Shown: one piece after another, positions 1 through 5,103 of the stretch
Layout of the letters: each line of letters begins with the position of its first letter
Numbering within the stretch: position 1 is the first letter of the stretch
DNA from: an uncultured Kangiella sp.
GTDB lineage: Bacteria; Pseudomonadota; Gammaproteobacteria; Enterobacterales; DSM-103792
Length of the DNA stretch: 5,348 nt
NCBI GenBank assembly: GCA_946480585.1
Contig: CAMLKQ010000175.1
Coordinates: 1-5,348, forward strand
Direction: 5' to 3'
The notes under the pieces: generated by a model
The model's input: the letters and a program-made list of their open reading frames with translations, nothing else
The model's database searches: none
Told to the model about the DNA's origin: nothing
Made by a program: the position numbers and the translations under genes

Positions 1-36
1 AACAGCGACAAGGCAGCACAGACAGGAGCAGTAAAG

Positions 37-1338
37 ATGGCAAAGACGGCGCAGAAAAAAGCCACCGCGGGCAAGGTCTACAACGCGTTTTACGCCCAGT
101 CGGGCGGGGTGACCGCGGTGATCAATGCCTCGGCGGCCGGCGTGCTGGAAACCGCACGCAAATACCCGAAGAAAATCGGCAAGGTTTTCGCTGGTCGTGA
201 CGGCATCATTGGCGCGCTGTACGAGAACCTCATCGACACCAGTCTCGAAAGCCGTGACGCCATTGCCGCACTCAAGCACACCCCGGGTGGCGCGTTTGGC
301 TCCTGCCGTTACAAGCTGAAATCGATCGAGCAGAACCGGGCCGAATACGAGCGCCTGCTGGAGGTCTTCAGCGCGCACGACATTCGCTATTTTTTCTACA
401 ACGGCGGCAACGATTCGATGGACACCGCCAACAAGATTGCCCAGTTTGCCGCCGCGCACGGTTACCCGCTGACCTGCATCGGCATTCCGAAAACGGTCGA
501 CAACGATCTGCCGATCACCGACAACTGCCCGGGCTTCGGTTCGGTGGCCAAGTATGTGGCGGTATCGATCCGCGAAGCGGGGCTGGATGTCGCGTCGATG
601 GCAACCAGCTCCACCAAGATTTTTGTGCTGGAAGTGATGGGCCGGCACGCTGGTTGGATTGCCGCTGCTGGCGGTCTTGCCAGCGAAAAAGCCGGTCAAC
701 CGCCGCACATCATCCTGTTTCCGGAGGTGCCGTTCGAGCAGCAGAAGTTTCTCGAACGGGTGGATGCCTGCGTCAAGCAATACGGCTATTGCACCGTGGT
801 GGTGTCGGAAGGGGTCAAGAACGCCGACGGCAAATTCCTTGCCGAGGCCGGCACCAAGGATGCGTTCGGCCACAGCCAGCTCGGCGGTGTTGCCCCGGTT
901 ATCGCGCAGTTGGTAAAGGATTCGCTTGGCTACAAATACCACTATGCCGTCGCTGATTACCTTCAGCGTTCCGCGCGCCATATCGCCGCGAAAACCGATC
1001 TCGAGCAGGCCTACGCGGTCGGCAAGGCAGCCGTCGAGTTTGCGGTCAAAGGTCACAACGCTGTGATGCCGGTCATCGTGCGCAAGAAAGGCCCGCAATA
1101 CGCGTGGGAGATTGGCATGGCGGCGCTCAGCGATATCGCCAACGTCGAGCGCAAGATGCCGGTGAATTTCATCAGCGCGGATGGCTTTCACATCACGCCG
1201 GCCTGTCGCAAATACCTGTTGCCATTGATTCAGGGCGAGGCGTACCCGCCGTATCAAAATGGCCTGCCGAGTTACGTCCTGCTGAAGAACAAGGCGGTGC
1301 GCAAAAAATGTCCGGTGTGGCACGGCAAAGTGGGATGA
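37..1338 (+). CDS. pfp: Pyrophosphate-dependent 6-phosphofructokinase
   Basis: This 433-residue cytoplasmic enzyme should interconvert fructose 6-phosphate and fructose 1,6-bisphosphate, using pyrophosphate rather than ATP, so the step is reversible in glycolysis and gluconeogenesis. Visible PFK-family motifs in order are QSGG (21-24, phosphoryl-donor loop), GGNDS (123-127), PKTVDND (151-157, with the catalytic aspartates), MGRHAGW (201-207, substrate loop), SEG (257-259) and QRSARH (310-315). In ATP enzymes the second and third motifs read GGDGS and PGTIDND. The Asp in place of the second Gly (D126) and the Lys in place of Gly (K152) are the established markers of PPi use. Asn rather than Asp at 125 is seen in a bacterial subgroup, from memory. 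The first 13 residues are a Lys-rich extension. The ATG start is supported by AGGAG at 24-28 with an 8-base spacer. No partner gene is visible upstream. PPi specificity is inferred, not measured. Confidence 0.93.
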   Translation: MAKTAQKKATAGKVYNAFYAQSGGVTAVINASAAGVLETARKYPKKIGKVFAGRDGIIGALYENLIDTSLESRDAIAALKHTPGGAFGSCRYKLKSIEQNRAEYERLLEVFSAHDIRYFFYNGGNDSMDTANKIAQFAAAHGYPLTCIGIPKTVDNDLPITDNCPGFGSVAKYVAVSIREAGLDVASMATSSTKIFVLEVMGRHAGWIAAAGGLASEKAGQPPHIILFPEVPFEQQKFLERVDACVKQYGYCTVVVSEGVKNADGKFLAEAGTKDAFGHSQLGGVAPVIAQLVKDSLGYKYHYAVADYLQRSARHIAAKTDLEQAYAVGKAAVEFAVKGHNAVMPVIVRKKGPQYAWEIGMAALSDIANVERKMPVNFISADGFHITPACRKYLLPLIQGEAYPPYQNGLPSYVLLKNKAVRKKCPVWHGKVG

Positions 1339-1363
1339 ACTTCACAAGGTGCCGAAGCAGCCA

Positions 1364-1380
1364 GTCAGCGACTTTTACAG
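1364..1380 (+). promoter_or_regulatory. Candidate upstream activator element, copy 1
   Basis: The 17 bases GTCAGCGACTTTTACAG match the element at 2566-2582 at 13 of 17 positions, and both lie exactly 80 bases upstream of the first base of the respective -24 box. Sigma-54 promoters need an enhancer-binding activator bound upstream, so this could be part of such a site. PrsR, the NtrC-like regulator associated with PEP-CTERM systems, is one candidate binder. The element is not an obvious palindrome, and its conservation could simply be duplication history. The role is inference. Confidence 0.4.
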
Positions 1381-1404
1381 TGGCGGGGCCTGCCCTCGCC
1401 ATTG
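1378..1404 (+). other. Hairpin downstream of the phosphofructokinase gene
   Basis: Arms 1378-1388 (CAGTGGCGGGG) and 1393-1404 pair over 11 positions with one bulged T (1396) and one G-T pair, leaving a CCTG loop. It begins 40 bases after the pfp stop codon. No T-tract follows, so it is not a classical intrinsic terminator; it may protect the pfp mRNA 3' end or be accidental. It has no counterpart upstream of the second PEP-CTERM gene. Confidence 0.35.
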
Positions 1405-1443
1405 GATGCAATAAGTGTATGTAAATAAAGCGATATTTCGTGG

Positions 1444-1459
1444 TGGCACGGCTTGTGCT
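1444..1459 (+). promoter_or_regulatory. Sigma-54 (-24/-12) promoter of first PEP-CTERM gene
   Basis: TGGCACGGCTTGTGCT matches the sigma-54 consensus TGGCACG-N4-TTGCW at every defined position but one (G for T at the twelfth base). The invariant GG (1445-1446) and GC (1457-1458) are separated by exactly ten bases. Transcription would start near 1470, giving a leader of about 35 bases before the ATG at 1505. A site of the same kind precedes the paralogous gene. Such promoters depend on RpoN and an ATP-hydrolysing activator. Confidence 0.82.
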
Positions 1460-1504
1460 TTAAAGCGTACGGTAACCCCAACTTTACCTACCACGGAGTG
1501 GACC

Positions 1505-2332
1505 ATGCGTTTGAAGCAACTGATTTTGGCCGGCTTTGCCTTGGCCGGCGCCAGCGTCGTTAGCGCTGACCCGACGATTCCGAGTTTCGATTTCGAAACC
1601 ACCACTGGCTTTGTCAACAGCGGCTGGACCTGCCAGGGCGGCGCTGTGGATGCCAACACCTGCTCGATGAACTTCAGCAACGCGAACGGCAACGGCACCT
1701 ACGACACGCTGTCGTGGGGCACTGAAGCCAACCCGGTTGACTCGCAGAGCTACCTCGACATCACCAACATCGCCGGCACCATCATCACCAACGGCGGTTG
1801 GGTCGACATCAACTATTTCGACCACTACAACCACATCATCACCGAAGCTGGCGGCAACATGGAAACCGTCACCGTTCAGGGTCTGTTCGAGATCGTGAAC
1901 CCGGTGTTCTTCGGTGTCGGTAGCCCGGCTCCGGTCATTTTCGACGAAACCTTCAACCAGAACTCGAACGTTTGCCCGGGCCCGAACCCGAACGGCAGCG
2001 CCTGTGACGACATTTTCGTCACCACCGGTCTGTCGGCTTCGATTCCGTTCTATTACGACGGCGGCGGCTGGTACATCCTGTCGTTCCAGTTCTTCGCTGG
2101 CGAAGGCACCACCGTTGTTCCGAATGGTGATGGCACCTTCACCATCTACACCACCGAAGCTTGCTCGACCGATGGTCAAGCCGGTTGCTCGGCTGGCGAA
2201 GTCTACACCCCGGGCATCAGCCGTCTGATCACCCAGGCTCGTATCGACTACGTCGTTCCGACTCCGGAAACCTTGGCTCTGCTGGGCCTCGGCTTGGTCG
2301 GCTTCGCACTGCGTCGTCCGCGCAACAAGTAA
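1505..2332 (+). CDS. Secreted PEP-CTERM sorting-signal protein, copy 1
   Basis: The 275-residue precursor has a Sec signal peptide at 1-21 (positive MRLKQ, hydrophobic core, likely cleavage VSA|D). An extracytoplasmic domain follows with six cysteines at 43, 53, 157, 167, 220 and 228, spaced as three close pairs that suggest three local disulfides. Residues 251-275 form a PEP-CTERM signal: VPTPETLALLG, a short hydrophobic helix, then the basic tail RRPRNK. PEP-CTERM proteins are processed by an exosortase and usually linked to extracellular polysaccharide; no exosortase gene is in this window. The central domain is Gly/Asn/Asp-rich (for example YDGGGWY at 184-190, NGDGTFTI at 207-214), and I do not recognise a catalytic family. 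The start at 1505 is chosen because GGAG (1495-1498) lies 6 bases upstream, the signal peptide begins there, and the in-frame ATG at 1415 lies before the sigma-54 promoter. An intrinsic terminator follows the stop. Confidence 0.9.
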   Translation: MRLKQLILAGFALAGASVVSADPTIPSFDFETTTGFVNSGWTCQGGAVDANTCSMNFSNANGNGTYDTLSWGTEANPVDSQSYLDITNIAGTIITNGGWVDINYFDHYNHIITEAGGNMETVTVQGLFEIVNPVFFGVGSPAPVIFDETFNQNSNVCPGPNPNGSACDDIFVTTGLSASIPFYYDGGGWYILSFQFFAGEGTTVVPNGDGTFTIYTTEACSTDGQAGCSAGEVYTPGISRLITQARIDYVVPTPETLALLGLGLVGFALRRPRNK

Positions 2333-2370
2333 TGGCGAGGGCGCTGCGGCGCTTTCGACAAGCAGTACAA

Positions 2371-2398
2371 AAGGCGGCCCGATTGGGCCGCCTTTTTT
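2371..2398 (+). terminator. Intrinsic terminator after PEP-CTERM copy 1
   Basis: A perfect 10-bp stem is formed by AAGGCGGCCC (2371-2380) and GGGCCGCCTT (2385-2394), with a GATT loop and a run of T through 2398. It lies 38 bases after the stop at 2332. It should separate the transcript of copy 1 from copy 2. Confidence 0.93.
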
Positions 2399-2565
2399 AT
2401 TCCGCCACAGACTTCCTGTCGCTTTTCTCTGTTGTTTTGATGCGCGTTTAGGTGGCTGCCGACCTTGTTTCAAGCATACGACCGTGCGGGTCAGTCGGCC
2501 CTCGGCGGGGCAGGTTTCGATAGCTCTCCCCACCATTTATGCCGACACCTGTACCAATTATGGTT
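2399..2565. other. Intergenic spacer with no recognised feature
   Basis: Between the terminator of copy 1 and the regulatory block of copy 2 I find no convincing gene, RNA or promoter. Short reading frames crossing it have no ribosome binding site and no recognisable protein features. With the control region that follows, it makes up the 395-base gap between the two coding sequences. Confidence 0.6.
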
Positions 2566-2582
2566 GTCAGAGCCCTTTACAA
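2566..2582 (+). promoter_or_regulatory. Candidate upstream activator element, copy 2
   Basis: GTCAGAGCCCTTTACAA shares GTCAG and TTTACA, in the same relative position, with the element at 1364-1380. Its start is 80 bases before the -24 box, as in copy 1. Between this element and the promoter a second shared block, AATAAGTG, also keeps its position (2612-2619, versus 1410-1417 in copy 1). An activator-binding role is inferred from position relative to a sigma-54 promoter. Confidence 0.4.
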
Positions 2583-2645
2583 AAGCCGCTGGTCGCCACC
2601 GCACCCGAGGAAATAAGTGGCTGATTCATTGGATAAATTTTGAGC

Positions 2646-2661
2646 TGGCATGATCAATGCT
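2646..2661 (+). promoter_or_regulatory. Sigma-54 (-24/-12) promoter of second PEP-CTERM gene
   Basis: TGGCATGATCAATGCT fits TGGCACG-N4-TTGCW with two mismatches, at the sixth and twelfth bases. The invariant GG (2647-2648) and GC (2659-2660) are exactly ten bases apart. The expected start is near 2672, giving a leader of about 56 bases. It aligns positionally with the promoter of copy 1, and both carry a mismatch at the first T of the -12 TTGC. Confidence 0.75.
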
Positions 2662-2727
2662 CAATATCTGACCAGAGCCCTAGCTGTTATTGGCGCCGAA
2701 TCAATCACCCAACCAAAGGAGTGGACT

Positions 2728-3555
2728 ATGCGCTTCAAGCAACTGATGGTGGCCGGCATGATGCTGGCTGGGGCAGGCGTGGCGAACGCCGACCCAAGTA
2801 TTCCGAGCTTCGATTTTGAAACCACCACCGGTTTCATTGGCTCGGGCTGGACCTGCGAAGGTGGAGCCATCGACGACAATACCTGCTCGATGAACTTCAG
2901 CAACGTCAACACGGACGGTTCCTTCCGCAACGTGTCGTGGGGCACCGAGGCGAACCCGGAAGATGCCCAGAGCTATCTGGAAATCACCAACATCGCCGGC
3001 AGCATCATCACCAATGGCGGTTGGGTCGACATTAACTATTTCGACCACTACAACCACATCATTACCTCGGCCGGCGGCAACATGGAAACGGTCGGCGTGT
3101 CCGGCTTGTTTGAACTGGTTGCGCCACTGTACTTCCCGGTCGGTGGTATCAACGGCGTGCTGTTTGACGAAACCTTTAACGTCGATTCGGATGAGTGCCC
3201 CGGCCCGAACCCGAATGACAGCGCCTGTGACGACATTTTCCGCACCGGCGGTCTGCAAGGTTCGATTCCGTTCTTCTATGACGGCGGCGGCTGGTATGTG
3301 TTGTCCTTCCAGTTCTTTGCTGGCCCGGGCACCACCGTGGTCGACAATGGTGATGGCACCTTCACCATCTACACGACCGAAGCTTGCTCGACCGACGGTG
3401 AAGCCGGTTGCGGTGAAGGCGAAGTGTATTCGGAAGGCTTCAGCCGTCTGATCACCCAAGCCCGCATCGATTACATCGTGCCGACTCCGGAAACCTTGGC
3501 TCTGCTCGGTATCGGTTTGCTGGCGTTCTCGCTGCGTCGTCCGCGCAAAAACTGA
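2728..3555 (+). CDS. Secreted PEP-CTERM sorting-signal protein, copy 2
   Basis: This is a 275-residue paralogue of the protein at 1505-2332, aligning end to end without gaps. The signal peptide spans 1-21 (cleavage likely at ANA|D). All six cysteines (43, 53, 157, 167, 220, 228) are conserved in position. The C-terminus has the identical VPTPETLALLG motif at 251-261, a hydrophobic segment and the basic tail RRPRKN. Divergence concentrates in the signal peptide and around residues 61-70, 131-156 and 172-179; blocks such as DINYFDHYNHIIT, YDGGGWY and NGDGTFTIYTTEACSTDG are essentially invariant. It is more acidic than copy 1 in several variable positions. The start at 2728 has AAGGAG (2716-2721) six bases upstream, and the context GGAGTGGAC-Y-ATGCG is shared with copy 1. 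The longer frame from the ATG at 2650 would start inside the sigma-54 promoter and is rejected. It would be anchored or released by an exosortase encoded elsewhere. The molecular function is unknown. Confidence 0.9.
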   Translation: MRFKQLMVAGMMLAGAGVANADPSIPSFDFETTTGFIGSGWTCEGGAIDDNTCSMNFSNVNTDGSFRNVSWGTEANPEDAQSYLEITNIAGSIITNGGWVDINYFDHYNHIITSAGGNMETVGVSGLFELVAPLYFPVGGINGVLFDETFNVDSDECPGPNPNDSACDDIFRTGGLQGSIPFFYDGGGWYVLSFQFFAGPGTTVVDNGDGTFTIYTTEACSTDGEAGCGEGEVYSEGFSRLITQARIDYIVPTPETLALLGIGLLAFSLRRPRKN

Positions 3556-3593
3556 CGGACAAAGCGAGTCAGCAATCCATCTTGCGACTCATC

Positions 3594-3622
3594 AAAACGG
3601 CGGCCGAGAGGTCGCCGTTTTT
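3594..3622 (+). terminator. Intrinsic terminator after PEP-CTERM copy 2
   Basis: AAAACGGCGGCC (3594-3605) pairs with 3610-3621 over 12 positions, including one G-T pair, closing a GAGA tetraloop. The T-run ends at 3622. It lies 38 bases after the stop at 3555. It argues against any gene start between 3556 and 3622, including the in-frame ATG at 3582. Confidence 0.92.
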
Positions 3623-3669
3623 GTTTCTGCCCACCACGCCGTCCCGTCATGTCCGATCATCTTCGGAAC

Positions 3670-3709
3670 CTTGCCCAACTTGGCAAGCGCAGCTGGGCGG
3701 TGCGATAGT
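3670..3709 (+). promoter_or_regulatory. Weak sigma-70-like promoter candidate for the membrane-protein gene
   Basis: TTGGCA (3680-3685) and GATAGT (3704-3709) are separated by 18 bases and match the -35 and -10 consensus at five and four of six positions. The -35 is embedded in an inverted repeat, CTTGCC (3670-3675) and GGCAAG (3682-3687), which could be an operator or chance. A promoter is needed here because a strong terminator ends at 3622. The assignment is weak. Confidence 0.3.
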
Positions 3710-3743
3710 TCAGCATCATTCGAGCAATGAAGGTGTTGGTAAC

Positions 3744-4172
3744 GTGCTGCGCACGCTGGGATCGATAGCACTGGGGCTGGCAGTTGCCTTAATCATTATC
3801 ACGGCCTTGCAGTGGGCCGGTCACCGTCTGTTTCCGCTGCCCGCCACGCTCGATTGGAATGAGCCGGCACAGTGGGCGCGTTACTGGGCGGAGGCGCCGC
3901 GCGGTGCCTTGCTGATGGTGTTGCTCGCCTATGCTTTCGGCGCCTGTGATGGCGCGATTCTGGCGGCCTGGTTGGCGCCGCAACAACCGTGGCGACATGC
4001 CGCCTTGGTGGTGGCAATCATTGCGCTGCTGGCGCTACTGAATGTGCTGTCGTTGCCCCATCCGGACTGGTTTGTCTGGTCGCTGTTGCCGGTGTTTTTG
4101 TTGGCGTTGTTTGCCGGCGGCAAGATCGGCTGCATGTTGCATGATCGCCGCCGGGCCGGTGTGTTGCGCTGA
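3744..4172 (+). CDS. Small four-helix inner-membrane protein, function unknown
   Basis: From the GTG start this is a 142-residue protein made almost entirely of four hydrophobic segments, at about 6-26, 53-77, 85-104 and 108-131. It ends in a short basic tail (HDRRRAGVLR), suggesting an integral inner-membrane protein with a cytoplasmic C-terminus. A Trp-rich, more polar stretch between helices 1 and 2 (about 36-50) probably faces the periplasm. The layout resembles widespread hypothetical membrane proteins with small-residue-rich helices (YAFGACDGAILAAWLA in helix 2), but I cannot assign a named family. The longer frame beginning at 3582 starts inside the terminator stem, and its first 54 residues look non-coding. 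GTG at 3744 has AAGG (3730-3733) upstream at a spacing of ten bases, so I prefer it. The gene ends 12 bases from the convergent TetR gene. No function is proposed. Confidence 0.72.
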   Translation: MLRTLGSIALGLAVALIIITALQWAGHRLFPLPATLDWNEPAQWARYWAEAPRGALLMVLLAYAFGACDGAILAAWLAPQQPWRHAALVVAIIALLALLNVLSLPHPDWFVWSLLPVFLLALFAGGKIGCMLHDRRRAGVLR

Positions 4173-4184
4173 ACCTGTCTGACT

Positions 4185-4823
4185 TCAGCTGCCGCGTGCT
4201 GGCGTCATGGGTTTGCGCAGGCCATCGAAGAAAATGTCGACCAGGGTTTCGGCTTCGGCCGCCAGATCGAAATAATCCGGATCGAGCAGCCAGTTGTAGA
4301 TCAAACCATCGACATAGCTGAACAGCGCCATGGTTAACAGCCGCGGATTCAACTGGGTCGGCAATTGCCCCAACGAGATGGCGTACGCAAAGCGTTGTTC
4401 GACATCGGCGGCGCATTCGTTGCGTGATTCCAGATGGCGCTGTTTCAGCGGCAGCACATCGTCTACGTACTCGCACTTGTGCAGCAGGATGGTGGCAATG
4501 GCGCGGTGGTGCGGATCGAGCACCGCTTGCCGCAGCACATGCACGGCGTTGATGCGGATCTGGGCGACGATGTCGTCGGGGGCGATGGCCATGGCCTGTT
4601 CGCGCAAGTCTTCCAATGGCAAACGGACCCGATCCATCAGCGCGTCGATGAGATCCATTTTGTTGCGGAAATGCCAATAGATGGCGCCGCGGGTGACCCC
4701 GGCCGCTTCCGCGATCTCGTTCAGGGAGGTATTGGTCACCCCTTTGTCGCTGAACACCCGCTCGGCCGCATCCAGCAATTGGGTGCGGGTTTCGAGCGCT
4801 TCTTCTTTGGTCCGTCTAACCAC
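4185..4823 (-). CDS. TetR/AcrR-family transcriptional repressor of the adjacent efflux genes
   Basis: This 212-residue protein has an N-terminal TetR helix-turn-helix (about 12-58). It shows the family pattern TRTQLLDAAERVFSDKG, then SLNEIAEAAGVTRGAIYWHF with the recognition helix at about 43-51, followed by KMDLIDAL. The remaining helical region (about 75-200) would form the ligand-binding and dimer domain, as in AcrR, TtgR and SmeT, which bind antimicrobial compounds and leave DNA. Length and domain order are normal for that group. The start codon is GTG at 4823 (complement of CAC), supported by GAGG (complement of 4830-4833) with a 6-base spacer. It is transcribed divergently from an RND adaptor gene starting at 5104, the classical repressor/pump arrangement, and an AcrR/TtgR-like palindrome overlaps the pump promoter. 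It is convergent with the membrane-protein gene. Its own promoter is not clear. The regulatory target is inferred from context; the family is certain. Confidence 0.93.
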   Translation of the reverse strand: MVRRTKEEALETRTQLLDAAERVFSDKGVTNTSLNEIAEAAGVTRGAIYWHFRNKMDLIDALMDRVRLPLEDLREQAMAIAPDDIVAQIRINAVHVLRQAVLDPHHRAIATILLHKCEYVDDVLPLKQRHLESRNECAADVEQRFAYAISLGQLPTQLNPRLLTMALFSYVDGLIYNWLLDPDYFDLAAEAETLVDIFFDGLRKPMTPARGS

Positions 4824-4880
4824 CTGTCACCTCGCTGTCAGTAGCCCTGGGGGATACTGACGACCTCCGCTAGCTGTACC

Positions 4881-4890
4881 CAAGTACTTG
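4881..4890. promoter_or_regulatory. Perfect 10-bp palindrome in the repressor upstream region
   Basis: CAAGTACTTG is its own reverse complement and lies 58 bases upstream of the repressor start. An ACCCAA/TTGGGT inverted repeat (4878-4883 and 4898-4903) surrounds its right half, and a second palindrome, CCACGTGG, lies at 4912-4919. These could be regulator sites for the repressor gene, but palindromes this short also occur by chance. Confidence 0.25.
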
Positions 4891-4938
4891 ATTTCGGTTG
4901 GGTTCTAATACCCACGTGGCAAGCATTCTAACTTGGAA

Positions 4939-4968
4939 TTTACAAACATTCACGTCTGTATGTATGAT
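4939..4968 (+). promoter_or_regulatory. Sigma-70-like promoter of the efflux adaptor gene
   Basis: TTTACA (4939-4944) and TATGAT (4963-4968) each match the -35 and -10 consensus at five of six bases, with an 18-base spacer. Transcription would begin near 4975, leaving a leader of about 130 bases before the ATG at 5104. The operator-like palindrome at 4941-4964 covers the spacer and touches both boxes. Confidence 0.65.
4941..4964. promoter_or_regulatory. AcrR/TtgR-type operator
   Basis: The two 12-base halves TACAAACATTCA (4941-4952) and CGTCTGTATGTA (4953-4964) are inverted repeats matching at 8 of 12 positions, with outer arms TACANACA and TGTNTGTA. From memory, this closely resembles the E. 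coli AcrR operator (TACATACATT arm) and the Pseudomonas TtgR operator (TTTACAAACA arm), which also overlap their pump promoters. Binding here by the repressor at 4185-4823 would block RNA polymerase at the promoter at 4939-4968. Confidence 0.72.
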
Positions 4969-4977
4969 GCGCCCAAT

Positions 4978-5070
4978 TTCGGATGACCAGTCGTCTTAAA
5001 GCCGCCACGACTGCCTTGCTCAGCTCGCAGCCTACCCCCCTCGGCTGCAGCGGTGGCTGGTCCATCCGAA
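4978..5070 (+). other. Potentially structured 5' leader of the efflux adaptor mRNA
   Basis: TTCGGATGACCAG (4978-4990) is complementary to CTGGTCCATCCGAA (5057-5070) over 13 pairs with a single bulged C, closing a domain of about 66 bases. Inside, GCAGCC (5027-5032) pairs with GGCTGC (5043-5048). A competing hairpin, CAGTCGT (4988-4994) with ACGACTG (5007-5013), shares CAG with the outer stem, so two folds are possible. The domain begins just after the predicted transcription start and ends 22 bases before the ribosome binding site. It has no T-tract and does not match a riboswitch class I know. Confidence 0.45.
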
Positions 5071-5103
5071 CCCGATTTGTTTTGTCAGGAATGGAGTCAC
5101 ACC

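Larger units (their letters stand above)
1364..3555 (+). repeat. Tandem gene duplication including promoter regions
   Basis: The unit 1364-2332 is repeated, diverged, at 2566-3555. The coding parts align without a gap over 275 codons, with about 210 identical residues by hand count. The 80 bases before the two -24 boxes also align without gaps at somewhat over half of positions, with strongly matching islands at GTCAG, TTTACA and AATAAGTG. Similarity fades upstream of 1364/2566. The two terminators have different sequences, and the promoter-to-ATG leaders differ in length (45 versus 66 bases after the -12 element). This indicates an old direct duplication that carried its control region. Confidence 0.8.

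Noticed and set aside
1378..1404. Hairpin after pfp as an intrinsic terminator
   Set aside because: The stem is reasonable but is followed by GATGCAATAAG, not a T-tract, so I list it only as a hairpin.
1415..1504. In-frame upstream ATG extending PEP-CTERM copy 1 by 30 residues
   Set aside because: The extension spans the sigma-54 promoter and would place the signal peptide internally; the ATG at 1505 has a good ribosome binding site.
1484..2536. Long minus-strand open frame (350 codons) opposite PEP-CTERM copy 1
   Set aside because: It is antisense to a gene with a clear signal peptide and sorting signal. Its product is low-complexity Val/Asp/Gly/Arg, as expected from the complement of GC-rich codons. 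A similar antisense frame opposite copy 2 (2701-3459) reflects the same codon pattern.
2465..2653. 62-codon plus-strand frame between the two PEP-CTERM genes
   Set aside because: It has no ribosome binding site and no recognisable protein features, and it overlaps the control region of copy 2.
2650..2727. In-frame upstream ATG extending PEP-CTERM copy 2 by 26 residues
   Set aside because: It begins within the -24/-12 promoter, and the extra residues do not resemble the extension of copy 1.
3582..3743. N-terminal extension of the membrane-protein frame from the ATG at 3582
   Set aside because: It starts 12 bases before the terminator stem and runs through it. The residues lack any domain character, and a GTG with a ribosome binding site lies at 3744.
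4018..4677. 219-codon minus-strand frame overlapping the repressor gene and the membrane-protein gene
   Set aside because: It is an Arg/Ala/His-rich shadow in another frame of the well-supported TetR gene.
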